NCBI GenBank assembly: GCA_943370595.1
Contig: CALRRO020000018.1
Span: 40,555 to 104,554 of the forward strand
DNA: 64,000 nucleotides
Source: Piscinibacter sp943370595
Lineage (GTDB): Bacteria > Pseudomonadota > Gammaproteobacteria > Burkholderiales > Burkholderiaceae_C
Direction of reading: 5' to 3'
Shown here: positions 49,628 through 59,763 of the stretch, piece after piece
How the letters are laid out: every line of letters starts with the position of its first letter
Numbering within the stretch: the first letter of the stretch is position 1
The notes under the pieces: generated by a model
The model's database searches: none
Told to the model about the DNA's origin: nothing
The model's input: the letters and a program-made list of their open reading frames with translations, nothing else
Program-made: the position numbers and the translations under genes

Positions 49628-50674
49628 TCAGAACGCGTGGCGGATGCCCAGCTCGAAGCCGGTCGAGTCCTTGCCGGCCGGCAGTGCCGGCGACGAGGCC
49701 ACGGCGAACTTCGCGGCACCCTTGTTGTTCACGCGGGCGACGGTGGTGTAAACCGCGGTGCGCTTGGACAGGTTGTGCACGTAGCCCAGCGCAAGCTGGG
49801 TCGCGTCGTCCTCCTCGATCGCGCCGCCCTTGGCGTCGGCGCGCACGTAGGACGCGCGGATCGTGCCGTTGCCCACCGGCACCAGCGTGCCGATCTCGAG
49901 CACGTTCATCTTCAGTTCGCCGTACTTGCTCTGGCCGTAGATGCCCAGCAGCTTGGCGACGCCGAAGTCGTAGGCGGCACCGAAGTCGACCACCTGGTAG
50001 CTGTCCTCGCCCGACGCGCCGGGCGTCACACGCGTCTGGCCGTAGGCGGCCGACACGTCCAGCGGCCCGGCGGCATAACCCGCGCGGCCACCGAGGTAGC
50101 GCTTGCCCGAGTTGCCTTCGCCGGCCGCGGCCGAGAGCTGGCCATAGAAGCCGCCCAGGCCGGCCGGCGTGAAGTAGCTGACCAGGTTGTCCGCACGCGT
50201 GCCGGTGTCGATGGACGGGTTGCCCGCACCCAGCGTCGAGACGAAGAACTTGTCGACAGCGCCGACGCCGTTGCTGCCGAAGGCATCGTAGGCGGTGTAG
50301 CCGTTGTAGGTCGGCGTGAAGTCGCGGCCGAGGCGGATCTCGCCCAGCGAGGCGCTGGACAGGCTCACCGTGCTGCGGCGATTCCAGAAGCGCGAGCCGG
50401 GCTTGCTGAGGTCCTCGGAGGTCGAGCCGGTGTCGGGGTTGATGCCGCTCTCGAGCCAGAAGCCGGCCTTCAGGCCGCCGCCGAGGTCTTCGGTGCCGCG
50501 CACGCCGAAGCGGCTGGTGTTGATGCCGCCGGCGCTGATCGTCTTCAGGCTGGTCTCGTCGTTCTTGACATAGCGGGCGTTGACGTCGAGCACGCCGAAC
50601 AGGGTGACGCTGGACTGGGCGTGCGCGAACGCGCCGACGCCGAGCAGCAAAGTGAAGGAGGCGAGTTTCTTCAT
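49628..50674 (-). CDS. Outer-membrane porin (Gram-negative, OmpC-like)
   Basis: A 348-residue protein. Signal peptide MKKLASFTLLLGVGAFAHA, then SSVTLFGVLDVNARYV, the usual first strand of betaproteobacterial porins. GINTSRFGVRGTEDLGGGLKAGFWLESG is typical, and the protein ends in Phe (IRHAF), which the BAM system recognises. It is a 16-strand general diffusion porin for small solutes. TAAGGA precedes the ATG. Confidence 0.94.
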   Translation of the reverse strand: MKKLASFTLLLGVGAFAHAQSSVTLFGVLDVNARYVKNDETSLKTISAGGINTSRFGVRGTEDLGGGLKAGFWLESGINPDTGSTSEDLSKPGSRFWNRRSTVSLSSASLGEIRLGRDFTPTYNGYTAYDAFGSNGVGAVDKFFVSTLGAGNPSIDTGTRADNLVSYFTPAGLGGFYGQLSAAAGEGNSGKRYLGGRAGYAAGPLDVSAAYGQTRVTPGASGEDSYQVVDFGAAYDFGVAKLLGIYGQSKYGELKMNVLEIGTLVPVGNGTIRASYVRADAKGGAIEEDDATQLALGYVHNLSKRTAVYTTVARVNNKGAAKFAVASSPALPAGKDSTGFELGIRHAF

Positions 50675-51012
50675 GATGTCCTTAGAAGGAGAAGTGGGTT
50701 CATATCCGCATCCACCGGGATGCCAGGACCTGCGTCAGCCTAGGCATCGGCGATGGCGAAGCCCACCGTCTTTCCGAATCCGGGGGAGGCGTGCCCACAC
50801 GCCTCCCCCCGGGTTGATGAAGCCGCGTCCCGCGCACGCCACAGACGGGCCGTCGCATGACAGCCTTGTGTCGGAGAGGCCGGCGATTGTTCGTGGATGC
50901 GCAATGCTGCGTTGCCGCAAAGCCCATCGCTTCACGCGACCGGCGCGACTACCCTGCGTGCCTTCTGCACTCATGCGTTGCGCGCCGTCGACGACGATGG
51001 CGGCAACAGTCC
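50675..51012. other. Intergenic stretch upstream of porin with strong GC hairpin
   Basis: No gene is supported. It must hold promoters for the divergent porin and Sel1 genes. A 12-bp stem GGGGGAGGCGTG / CACGCCTCCCCC (50782-50793 and 50798-50809, loop CCCA) is the most notable structure; it could affect either transcript. Confidence 0.5.
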
Positions 51013-52566
51013 ATGCGACGACAAGACATCCAGCTCGTGGCCCTGGCACGCCAGGGCGATCGCCAGGCCCGCCTCGAACTCGGCCGGCGCTATCTGCTCG
51101 GCGCCGAAGGTTTCGCCCGCCATGTGGAGATGGGCATCGAGTACCTGCTGCACGACAGCGTGCGCGGCAGCGAGGCGGCCGCCGCCATCATCGGCGAGAG
51201 CCTGCCGCTGCAGGACATCCTGCGCCACGGGCAGCTCGACGCGCTCGACGCCGCCGCACGCGCGGGGCTGGTGGCGGCGCGCATCAAGCGCGCTGCGTGG
51301 TGGCTGGTGGCCGAGGAACGCACGGCGCAGGCACTGCAGGCCCTGCGCGAAGCCGCACTGCAAGGCCATTCGGCGGCGCGCGCCGCCGTGCACGCGGCGA
51401 CTGGGAGCGTACCGACGGCGCAGCAGGCCATTGCCGCCTTGCGTGCGCTGTCGGGCCCGGCCTGGCTGGACGCCGCCGACGTGACCGAGTGGGCCGCGAG
51501 ACAAGCCTTCGAGGCCGGCCTGCCCGAGCGCGCCGCACGCGCACTGCGCCAGGCCCATGCCCTGCAGGCCACGGCCAGCGAGACGCTGCATGCGCTGGTG
51601 GTGCAATCGCTCGCACACGCCGCGAGCACGGGGGCCGATGTCGCGGCGCTGTCGGTCGAGATCGCCGACGCGGCGCTCGAGGCGCGCGTCAAGGCCGGTG
51701 ACGCCGAGGCCAGCTACCTGCTCGGCCTGGCGCTGTGCGGCATCGACGCCGGCGCGCTGAAGGCATCACGCCTGACCACGGCCGCCAACGTGCGGCGCGG
51801 TGCGGCGCTGCTGCTGCGCGCGGCCGATGCCGGCCGCGACGAGGCCTGGCTGCACCTGTACCGGCTTCACGCCAATCACCGCCTGTCGGTGGCCAACCCG
51901 CAGATGGCGCGCTTCTTCCTGGAGAAGTCCGCGGCGCGTGGACACGCAGAGTCGCAACGCCGGCTCGGCGCGCTGATGCTGCGCAGCTCCGGGAGCCTGG
52001 CCGAGACCGAGCAGGCCATCGCCTGGCTGCACCAGGCCAGCCTGCAGGGCGACGAGTCCGCGGCCGGGCTGCTGGCCTCGCTGGTGCTGCCGATGCCCGG
52101 CCGCGACGAAGACGCCCGCGCGGCCGTGGAGCGCGTGCGCCGCGAAGACCCGTGGCTGGCCACCCGCATGCTGCTGGCGCGCGAGTTCGGCCTGACCAAG
52201 CTCGAGGCCCTGTGCGTCGACCCGGTCAAGGGCCAGCGGCCCTGGGGCCTGGTGGTCGGGAAGAACCCGTTCGTGTCGCAGGCCCGCCGCGCCGCGCCGC
52301 GCGCCGTGCCCGCCCGCCGCGCGCAGGCGCAGGAGGAACTGCGCCGTGCCGCGCTGCTGTTCGCGCAGGCCCTGCGCGACGAGGCGCCGGGCGAGGATCA
52401 CTTTCGCCGGCGCACGCTGCAGCAGCGCCGCCTGTTCGCGCGGCTCGGCATCGACGAGGCGATGTTCTTCGCACAGGCCAGTTCGACCGAACTCGACGTG
52501 CTGCGCCAGGGCCCGAAATGGGCCCATCGTGCGAAGGACGATCTCGAGGAGGCGCTGGCGGCCTGA
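51013..52566 (+). CDS. Sel1-repeat protein
   Basis: A 517-residue soluble protein built of Sel1/TPR-like helix pairs, for example VALARQGDRQARLELGRRYL and FFLEKSAARGHAESQRRLGAL, then AIAWLHQASLQGDESAAGLL. Sel1 repeats are protein interaction scaffolds; the partner is unknown. There is no signal peptide. The ATG at 51013 gives a well formed first repeat; longer in-frame starts upstream encode an Arg-rich stretch and are rejected. Confidence 0.8.
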   Translation: MRRQDIQLVALARQGDRQARLELGRRYLLGAEGFARHVEMGIEYLLHDSVRGSEAAAAIIGESLPLQDILRHGQLDALDAAARAGLVAARIKRAAWWLVAEERTAQALQALREAALQGHSAARAAVHAATGSVPTAQQAIAALRALSGPAWLDAADVTEWAARQAFEAGLPERAARALRQAHALQATASETLHALVVQSLAHAASTGADVAALSVEIADAALEARVKAGDAEASYLLGLALCGIDAGALKASRLTTAANVRRGAALLLRAADAGRDEAWLHLYRLHANHRLSVANPQMARFFLEKSAARGHAESQRRLGALMLRSSGSLAETEQAIAWLHQASLQGDESAAGLLASLVLPMPGRDEDARAAVERVRREDPWLATRMLLAREFGLTKLEALCVDPVKGQRPWGLVVGKNPFVSQARRAAPRAVPARRAQAQEELRRAALLFAQALRDEAPGEDHFRRRTLQQRRLFARLGIDEAMFFAQASSTELDVLRQGPKWAHRAKDDLEEALAA

Positions 52567-52611
52567 GCCGCGGCCGCCGTCGCCCGCTGCGGGCTGCGCT
52601 AAGCTGTGCCG

Positions 52612-54447
52612 ATGCTTCGATCGACTTTCGCCCGGGCCACCGCCGCCCTGGCCGCCGCGCTGGTGCTCGCGGTCACGGTGTTCATCGTCAACCTGGTCTG
52701 GTTCCGCCCTTTCAGCCTGGACCTGTTCCACGAGCGGGTCTTCATCGAGTTCGCGCTGGACAGCCCGGAGACGCTGTCGGAGATCGGCATCGCCGAGTCC
52801 TTCGGCTGGCGGCGCCACAACGCCCACCTCGACGACCTGTCCATCGCCAAGGGCGACCGCGACTTCGCGCAGCTGCGCAGCAACCTCGCCGACCTGCGCG
52901 CCTACGACGAGGGCCGCCTGTCGCCACAGCAGCGCCTGTCCAACCGCGTGCTCGACTGGTTCCTGCAGAACCAGCTCGACGGTGAACGCTTCCGCTTCCA
53001 CGACTACCCGGTCGACCAGCTCTGGGGCGTACAGAACGAGACGCCCAACTTCCTGATCAACGTGCATGCCATCGCCGACCGGCGCGGCGCCGAGGACTAC
53101 CTGTCGCGCCTGTCCGAGATGGCCCGCAAGTACGACCAGGTGATCGAGGGCCTGCAGCGCCGCCAGCAGCTCGGCGTGCTGCCGCCGCGCTTCGTGATCG
53201 AACACGTGCTGGCCAGCATGCGCGAGTTCGCCGGCCAGCCGCCCACGGCCAACCCGCTGTACCGGCACCTGGCCGGCAAGCTCGCCACCGTGCCCGGCCT
53301 GACCGAGGACGAACGTCGTGCGCTGCTGGCGCGTTGTGCGCAGGTGATCGAGACCGGCGTCGTGCCCGCCTACGGCCGCCTGATCGCCTTCTTCGAGCAG
53401 CAGTTGCCGAAGGCCTCCACCGACGACGGCGCGTGGAAGCTGCCCGACGGCGACGCCTTCTACGCCTGGCGCCTGCGCAGCGAGACGACCACCGACCTGA
53501 CGCCGCAGCAGGTCCACCAGATCGGCTTGACTGAAGTCGCGCGCATCGAGGTCGAGATGCGCAGCATCCTGGCCGCCCAGTCCGAGCTGCGCGAAGGCGA
53601 GACCCCGGGCCAGGCGCTCGCGCGGCTGGCGCTGGACCCGCGCTTCCTCTACCCGAACGACGCCACCGGCCGCGAGGCCGCGCTGGCCGACTACACGGCC
53701 ATGATCCGCGAGCAGCTGCAGCGCTCGACATCACTGTTCGGCCGCCTGCCCGATGCGGCAATCGAAGTGCGCCGCGTGCCCGAGTTCAAGGAGAAGACCG
53801 CCGCCGGCGCGTACTACAACCCGCCGGCGCTGGACGGCTCGCGGCCAGGACTCTTCTTCGCCAACCTGCGCGACATGGCCGAGACGCCGAAGTTCGGCAT
53901 GCGCACCCTGGCCATCCACGAGGGCGTGCCCGGCCACCACTTCCAGATCGCGCTGGCGCAGGGCATGAGCGGTGTGCCCACCTTCCGCAAGGTGCTGCCC
54001 TTCACGGCCTACCAGGAGGGATGGGCGCTGTACGCCGAATGGCTCGGCAAGGAGATGGGTCTGTACGAGCGCGACCCTTATGGCGACCTCGGGCGTCTGC
54101 AGGCCGAGATGTTCCGCGCCGTGCGGCTGGTGGTCGACACCGGCATCCACCAGCAGCGCTGGCCGCGCGAGCGCGCCGTGCGCTACATGGTCGACAAGAC
54201 CGGCATGTCCGAGGCCAGCGTGGTCTCGGAGATCGAGCGCTACGTCGTCGAGCCCGGCCAGGCCTGCGCCTACAAGATCGGCATGCTGCGTCTGCAGGCC
54301 GCGCGCGAGCGTGCGAAACAGGCGCTCGGCGCACGCTTCGACGCGCAGGCGCTGCGCGACTTCCATGACCTGCTGCTCGGCGGCGGCGCGATGCCGCTGC
54401 AGGTGCTCGACGAGCAGGTCGACGCGTGGATCGCGGCGCGGCGCTGA
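52612..54447 (+). CDS. DUF885 family metalloprotein
   Basis: A 611-residue protein. An N-terminal hydrophobic segment (about 8-29) suggests a membrane anchor or uncleaved signal. The DUF885 zinc-like motif HEGVPGHHFQ is present, and YQEGWALYAEWLGKEMG is the second family block; together they form an M32/thimet-like metal site. The family is regarded as peptidase-like with unknown substrate. The stop is close to the convergent acyl-CoA synthetase gene. Confidence 0.88.
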   Translation: MLRSTFARATAALAAALVLAVTVFIVNLVWFRPFSLDLFHERVFIEFALDSPETLSEIGIAESFGWRRHNAHLDDLSIAKGDRDFAQLRSNLADLRAYDEGRLSPQQRLSNRVLDWFLQNQLDGERFRFHDYPVDQLWGVQNETPNFLINVHAIADRRGAEDYLSRLSEMARKYDQVIEGLQRRQQLGVLPPRFVIEHVLASMREFAGQPPTANPLYRHLAGKLATVPGLTEDERRALLARCAQVIETGVVPAYGRLIAFFEQQLPKASTDDGAWKLPDGDAFYAWRLRSETTTDLTPQQVHQIGLTEVARIEVEMRSILAAQSELREGETPGQALARLALDPRFLYPNDATGREAALADYTAMIREQLQRSTSLFGRLPDAAIEVRRVPEFKEKTAAGAYYNPPALDGSRPGLFFANLRDMAETPKFGMRTLAIHEGVPGHHFQIALAQGMSGVPTFRKVLPFTAYQEGWALYAEWLGKEMGLYERDPYGDLGRLQAEMFRAVRLVVDTGIHQQRWPRERAVRYMVDKTGMSEASVVSEIERYVVEPGQACAYKIGMLRLQAARERAKQALGARFDAQALRDFHDLLLGGGAMPLQVLDEQVDAWIAARR

Positions 54448-54462
54448 GCGCCCGCGGCGTGC

Positions 54463-56001
54463 TCAGGCCGGCGGCGGCCCGAGCCGTTCGCGCAATGCGG
54501 TCTTCAGCACCTTGCCGTAGTTGTTCTTCGGCAGCGCGTCGACGAACTCGTAGCGCTTGGGGCGCTTGAAGCGTGCCATCTGCGCCAGGCAGTGCGCGTC
54601 GAGCGCTTCGGGTGTCGGCATCGCGCCCGCCTGCGCGACGACGAAGGCCACCACCACCTCGCCCCATTCGGCATCCGGCGCGCCGACCACCGCCGCCTCG
54701 GCGACCCCCGGCGCGGTGAGCAGCACCTCCTCGACCTCGCGCGGGTAGATGTTCGAGCCGCCGCTGATGATCAGGTCCTTGCTGCGGTCCTTCAGCGTCA
54801 GGAAGCCGTCGGCGTCGAGGCAGCCGACGTCGCCGGTGAACAGCCAGCCGTCGCGGATCGCCGCGGCGGTCGCCTCGGGGTTGCGCCAGTAGCCGGCCAT
54901 CACGCTGTCGCCGCGCACCAGCACCTCGCCGATCTCGCCCACTGGCAGCTCGCGGCCATGCCCGTCGGCGATGCGCACGCGCACCGGCGTCTGCGCCACG
55001 CCCACCGAGCCGAGCCGCTCGAGATGTCGCGGGTGCGAGCTGTCGGCGAGGTGGCGTCGCGCGAGTGCAGTGGCCACCATCGGCGTCTCGCCCTGGCCGT
55101 AGATCTGCACGAAGCGCGGGCCCATCACCGCGAGTGCGCGCTGGATGTCGGCGACGTACATCGGCGCGCCGCCGTAGACGATGGTCTTGAAGGCGCGCGC
55201 CGCATTCGCTGGCCCGATCCCCTGCTGCTGCGCATGGTCGACCAGGCGCTTGACGATGGTCGGCGCGGCGAAGGTCGACAGCGGACCGAGCGCCTCGCCG
55301 AGTGCGAACAGCTCGGCCGGGTCGACGCCGCCGGAGGCCGGCACCACGTGGCGCGCGCCGGCCATCAGGTGCGGGATAGCGTACAGGCCGGCGCCGTGCG
55401 ACATCGGTGCGGCATAGACGATGGCGTCGTCCGGCGAGACCGGGTCGACATCGGCGAAGTAGGCCAGGCCCATCGTCATCAAGTTGCGCTGCGTGATCAT
55501 CACGCCCTTGGGCCGGCCGGTGGTGCCCGAGGTGTAGAACAGCCAGGCCGTGTCGTCGGGGCCGCGCTCGGCCACCGGCACCGCCAGCGCATCGGGCACA
55601 GGCGCGAGCAGCGTGTCGGCCTCGGCCGACTCGACGTCGACCTGCCTGTGTACGCCCGCCAGCGGCCCGGTCGCGACGTCGCTCGTCACGAATGCCCAGC
55701 GCGCCTGCGCGTTGTCGACGATCCACTCGACCTCGCGCGGGTGCAGCTTGGCGTTGACCGGCACGACGACGAGCCCGGCCCACCACGCGCCCCACAGCAG
55801 TTCGAGCGTGCGCGGGTGGTTGCGCATGAACAGCACGACCCGGTCGCCCGGCACCAGCCCGGCTTCGCGCAGGCGCCGCGCCAGGCCGGCACTGCGCGCC
55901 GCCCATTGCGCATGGCTCGCATGCGGCGCCGCGCCGTGGAGCACCGAGATGCGGTCCGGCAACTGCCGGGCCTGTCGGACGAGAAGATCGGCCAGGTTCA
56001 T
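54463..56001 (-). CDS. AMP-dependent acyl-CoA synthetase/ligase
   Basis: A 512-residue ANL-superfamily enzyme. It contains FYTSGTTGRPKGVMI (P-loop), YGQGETPM (A5), GWLFTGDVGCLDADGFL (A7), DRSKDLIISGGSNIYPREVEE (A8 hinge) and PKNNYGKVLKTALRERL with the catalytic Lys. It activates a carboxylic acid to an acyl-CoA through an acyl-AMP. The acid is not predictable, though aromatic or fatty acids are usual; a link to the importer cluster 8 kb away is not established. Confidence 0.9.
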   Translation of the reverse strand: MNLADLLVRQARQLPDRISVLHGAAPHASHAQWAARSAGLARRLREAGLVPGDRVVLFMRNHPRTLELLWGAWWAGLVVVPVNAKLHPREVEWIVDNAQARWAFVTSDVATGPLAGVHRQVDVESAEADTLLAPVPDALAVPVAERGPDDTAWLFYTSGTTGRPKGVMITQRNLMTMGLAYFADVDPVSPDDAIVYAAPMSHGAGLYAIPHLMAGARHVVPASGGVDPAELFALGEALGPLSTFAAPTIVKRLVDHAQQQGIGPANAARAFKTIVYGGAPMYVADIQRALAVMGPRFVQIYGQGETPMVATALARRHLADSSHPRHLERLGSVGVAQTPVRVRIADGHGRELPVGEIGEVLVRGDSVMAGYWRNPEATAAAIRDGWLFTGDVGCLDADGFLTLKDRSKDLIISGGSNIYPREVEEVLLTAPGVAEAAVVGAPDAEWGEVVVAFVVAQAGAMPTPEALDAHCLAQMARFKRPKRYEFVDALPKNNYGKVLKTALRERLGPPPA

Positions 56002-56142
56002 GTGGGAGGGTCGAGTGCGTTCCCGCTGGAGTGTGCCGCAGCACAAGTGACGGCGATCAAGCAGCGGCGTCATCTCTGTGCACCAAGCCGGCTCACCTCT
56101 GGGCAAACGGCACGGCAGACGCGTGACTTCTCGCAACGGCAC

Positions 56143-56170
56143 TCAAGTCCGCACTTCGCGCCACCGACAG
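56143..56170 (+). promoter_or_regulatory. Possible sigma-28-type promoter
   Basis: TCAAG (56143-56147), 15 nt, then ACCGACAG (56163-56170) resembles the flagellar sigma-28 elements TAAAG and GCCGATAA, with one base more than usual between them. It lies about 30 bp before the chemoreceptor start, as expected for a motility gene. Two mismatches in the -10 part keep this tentative. Confidence 0.3.
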
Positions 56171-56203
56171 ACAGATCGTCGAAGTATGTTCAGGAAGTCC
56201 CTC

Positions 56204-57748
56204 ATGAAGTTGTCCCTCAAACTGCCGCTGGCCTTCGCCGCAGCGCTGCTCGCCGTGTTCGCTGCGGCGCTGTACGGCATCTACAACCTGAACCGCTCGC
56301 TCGACAGCTATGCGAACGAGGTGGAGACCAGCCACGCGCAGCGTGCCGCGGCCGACGACCTGGCGCTGCACTTCAAGATCCAGGTGCAGGAGTGGAAGAA
56401 CGTGCTGCTGCGCGGCAAGGACCCGAAGGCGCTGGACAAGCACTGGGACGCCTTCGCCACCGCCGAACGCGACGTGGCCACCCATGCACGCAAGCTCGCC
56501 GAGGCCCTGCCCGACGGGGCGTCGAAATCGCTGCTGCAGAAGTTCGTCGAGTCCCACCGGGCGATGGGCGAGAGCTACCGCAAGGGCCTCGAGACCTTCA
56601 AGGCGTCGGCCTTCGACCCGGTGGCCGGTGATGTTGCCGTGCGCGGCATGGACCGCGAGCCGACGCGCCTGCTCACCGAGGCGTCGGACAAGATTGCCGC
56701 CGACGCCACCGCGCAGTCCGAGCAGGCCGCGGCCGGAGCCCGGCGCGCCACGCTCGTCAGCCTGGTGCTGATGCTGGTGGTCTGTGCCGTGGCCACGCTC
56801 GGCGGCGTGCTGTTCTCGCGCCGCATCACGCGGCCGATCGGGCGGGCCGTCGAGGCCGCCCGGGCGGTGGCCGCCGGCGAACTGGACCATCCGATCACCG
56901 TCAGTGGGCGCGACGAGACCGCGCAGTTGCTTGGCGCGATGCGCGACATGCAGGACAGCCTGCGCCGCGTGGTCGGCACGGTTCGCCAGGGCGCCGACGG
57001 CGTGGCCAGTGCGAGCACGCAGATCGCCCAGGGCAACAACGACCTCAGCCAGCGCACCGAGCAACAGGCCAGCGCGCTGCAGGAGACCGCCTCGTCGATG
57101 GAAGAGCTCGGGTCGACGGTGCGGCACAACGCAGACAACGCCCGCCAGGCGAACGAGCTGGCGCGCGAGGCCTCGTCGGTGGCCGTGCGCGGCGGCGAGG
57201 TGGTGACGCAGGTCGTCGACACGATGAAGGGCATCGACGCCAGCTCGAAGAAGATCGCCGACATCATCGGCGTCATCGACGGCATCGCTTTCCAGACCAA
57301 CATCCTCGCGCTCAATGCAGCGGTGGAAGCTGCCCGCGCCGGCGAGCAGGGCCGCGGCTTCGCGGTGGTGGCCTCGGAGGTGCGCAGCCTGGCCAGCCGC
57401 AGTGCGGAGGCGGCGCGGGAGATCAAGACACTGATCGCCGACAGCGTCGAGCGTGTGGGCCGCGGCAGCGCGCTGGTCGACCAGGCCGGCAGCACCATGG
57501 GCGAGGTGGTCGCATCGATCGCGCGTGTGAGCCAGATCATGGCCGAGATCAGCTCGGCCACCGGCGAGCAGAGCTCGGGCATGGACCAGGTCGGTCAGGC
57601 GGTCGAGCAGATGGACCAGGCCACGCAGCAGAATGCCGCGCTGGTCGAGGAGAGCGCCGCCGCCGCGGAGAGCCTGCGGATGCAGGCGCAGAAGCTGGCC
57701 CAGGCCGTGGCAGTGTTCCGGCTCGGCCACGAAGCGGCCGCCGCCTGA
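56204..57748 (+). CDS. Methyl-accepting chemotaxis protein (transmembrane)
   Basis: A 514-residue chemoreceptor. Membrane helices at about 7-28 and 180-203 flank a periplasmic four-helix-bundle domain. HAMP (about 205-258) includes RPIGRAVEAARAVAAGELDH. The cytoplasmic hairpin tip is IAFQTNILALNAAVEAARAGEQGRGFAVVASEVR-like, with the family-conserved core at about 372-400. The ATG at 56204 has AGGA upstream; ATG 56186 (MFRKSL) is an alternative. The C-terminus lacks an NWETF-type pentapeptide, so CheR/CheB dock elsewhere. Confidence 0.93.
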   Translation: MKLSLKLPLAFAAALLAVFAAALYGIYNLNRSLDSYANEVETSHAQRAAADDLALHFKIQVQEWKNVLLRGKDPKALDKHWDAFATAERDVATHARKLAEALPDGASKSLLQKFVESHRAMGESYRKGLETFKASAFDPVAGDVAVRGMDREPTRLLTEASDKIAADATAQSEQAAAGARRATLVSLVLMLVVCAVATLGGVLFSRRITRPIGRAVEAARAVAAGELDHPITVSGRDETAQLLGAMRDMQDSLRRVVGTVRQGADGVASASTQIAQGNNDLSQRTEQQASALQETASSMEELGSTVRHNADNARQANELAREASSVAVRGGEVVTQVVDTMKGIDASSKKIADIIGVIDGIAFQTNILALNAAVEAARAGEQGRGFAVVASEVRSLASRSAEAAREIKTLIADSVERVGRGSALVDQAGSTMGEVVASIARVSQIMAEISSATGEQSSGMDQVGQAVEQMDQATQQNAALVEESAAAAESLRMQAQKLAQAVAVFRLGHEAAAA

Positions 57749-57764
57749 GGCACACCGGCGCCGC

Positions 57765-59654
57765 TCAGGCGTCGGAGAACTGGTTGATCACCAGGCGCAT
57801 CGTGGTGCCCGCGGGGCCGCTGCGTTCGATGCGCAGGCTGCCGCCGTGCAGTTCCATCACCCGCTTGACGATGTGCAGGCCGAGACCGCGGCGGCGCCCG
57901 CGCGCATCACGCTCGGCGCGCGGCGGCATCTCGCCCGACAGGTGGTTCAGCCGGTCGGCGTCGATGCCGGGGCCCCGATCCACCACGTCGAGGATCAGCG
58001 CCAGCGGTTCGTCGGAATCGGACACGCGCACGATCACCGGCGTGCCGGCCGGGCTGCAGCGCAGCGCGTTGGACAGCAGGTTGCGCAGCGCCAGTCGCAT
58101 CAGGCCCGGCTCCATGCTGGCGGTGCGGGTGTTCGTCTCGCGCTCGACATGCACGCGCCATGCCTCGCTGGGCGGCATGTCGGCCACCGCCACGTCGATC
58201 AGCGTGTCGATGTCGGAGTCGACACCTTCGACGCGCTGGTCACCGACCAGCAGCGAAGCCACCGCCAGCGTGTTGCCGATGCTCTGCTGCACCTCGTTGA
58301 GCACCAGCTCGGCACGCCGCATCGGCTCGACGGCGGTGAGCTTGCCGTCGCGTGACAGCTCCACCGTGGCCGCCTGCAGCGCCGCCGAGGCATTGTTCAG
58401 CGGCTGGCGAACCTCGTGGGCCAGCACGTCGAGCATGTCGCTGCGCTCCTTGAGCTGTGCCAGCGTCTGCTCGCGCGCACGCTGCAGCTCGGTCATCGCC
58501 TTGTCGGCCGCGTCGCTGGCGCGCGCCAGTGCCTCGGACAGCTCGGCCACCTCACGGATGGTGAGCGCCGCCTTGACCCTGCCGCCGTGCACATGGGCTT
58601 CGACGGCGCTGCTCAGCTGACGCGACAGGCGCCCAGCCATGTACAGCGCACCCGCCACCGCCAGGATCGCGCACAGCACGCCGACGATGAGCACGCGTGC
58701 CATCGAGTCGCGCACCTGGGCATGGATCGCCGCCGCCGGACGACCCACCGCCACGTACCAGCCCGAACCCGGCACGGGTGCGACGCTTGTGTAGACCGGC
58801 GTTCCATCCTTCGTGACCGACTGGAAGAAGGTCTCGCCGCGCCCGACCGCGGCGACCAGCACGTCGGTGGCGCGCTGCCCGACGTAGCGCTCGGCGTCGC
58901 GCGAGCGCGCCACGATCACCGAGTTCTGGTCGACCACGGCCGCCGTCCAGTCCGCCGGCCAGGCCTGTGCATTGAGCCAGGTGCCCAGCGCCTCCAGGCT
59001 CACCACCGCACGCATCGCATAGGTCTGGCCGCCGATCACGACCGGCAGGCCGACGCCGAGCACCTTGTCCTTCGTGGTCTCGCCGATCACCAGCGGTGAC
59101 ACCACCTGGCGGCCTTCTTCGATGACGGGCCGCTGAAGCTCCAGCAGCGTCGCCGAAGGCCGCGGCAGCGGCGTGCCGAACGGACGGCGCGTGTTGAAGA
59201 CCTGAGCGCCGACGCTGTCGACGATGCTGATGCCGACGATGCGCGGGTCGACCTCGGCCACGCGGGACGCCGTCTCGTGGGCCGCGGCCAGGTCGCCACG
59301 GCGCACGCTGTCGGCCTGTGCCGTCGCGCGCAGCGCTGCGAAGACGCTGTCCAGCTGCTGGCCGATCAGCAAGGCTGCATCGCTGGCGCGCCGCTCCAGC
59401 GCGGCCATGCCCTGCGCCCTCAGTTCATCGATCGACCGGTATACGCTGTAGGCCGAGAACGCCAGCAGCGGCAGCAGCCCGAGCAGGCTGACGACGGTCA
59501 GCCAGGTGGCGACGCCGACGCGGCTGCCCTGACGTCGCGGGGTCAGGGCCGATGAGGTGGGATCGATGACGGCAGTCTCCGGTGCGGGATGTTCTCGGGC
59601 TCCCTGCGCGGATTGTGGCCTCAAGCCGTCGCGGTGAAGGACGGCAGCGAACAT
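57765..59654 (-). CDS. Sensor histidine kinase with periplasmic Cache-like domain
   Basis: A 629-residue protein. Membrane helices at about 46-68 and 303-325 flank a sensory domain (about 75-300). A linker helix leads to the dimerisation/phosphoacceptor box DVLAHEVRQPLNNASAAL (His in the H-box), N-box LRNLLSNALRCS, and G-boxes VDRGPGIDAD and RGLGLHIVKRVMELHGGS. It autophosphorylates on His; no cognate response regulator is adjacent except a divergent lyase and cheY 3 kb away. The start is uncertain because no RBS is seen at 59654 and no later ATG fits. Confidence 0.88.
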   Translation of the reverse strand: MFAAVLHRDGLRPQSAQGAREHPAPETAVIDPTSSALTPRRQGSRVGVATWLTVVSLLGLLPLLAFSAYSVYRSIDELRAQGMAALERRASDAALLIGQQLDSVFAALRATAQADSVRRGDLAAAHETASRVAEVDPRIVGISIVDSVGAQVFNTRRPFGTPLPRPSATLLELQRPVIEEGRQVVSPLVIGETTKDKVLGVGLPVVIGGQTYAMRAVVSLEALGTWLNAQAWPADWTAAVVDQNSVIVARSRDAERYVGQRATDVLVAAVGRGETFFQSVTKDGTPVYTSVAPVPGSGWYVAVGRPAAAIHAQVRDSMARVLIVGVLCAILAVAGALYMAGRLSRQLSSAVEAHVHGGRVKAALTIREVAELSEALARASDAADKAMTELQRAREQTLAQLKERSDMLDVLAHEVRQPLNNASAALQAATVELSRDGKLTAVEPMRRAELVLNEVQQSIGNTLAVASLLVGDQRVEGVDSDIDTLIDVAVADMPPSEAWRVHVERETNTRTASMEPGLMRLALRNLLSNALRCSPAGTPVIVRVSDSDEPLALILDVVDRGPGIDADRLNHLSGEMPPRAERDARGRRRGLGLHIVKRVMELHGGSLRIERSGPAGTTMRLVINQFSDA

Positions 59655-59763
59655 CGGCGCGTCGGCGAAGCGGTTGCCCGGGCTGCGCCCCTCGTAGGCC
59701 TTCGCCTGGAGTGCCGGGGCCAGCGGCGCCAGAATCGCGGCTCCCGCACTTCACGACGCCGCC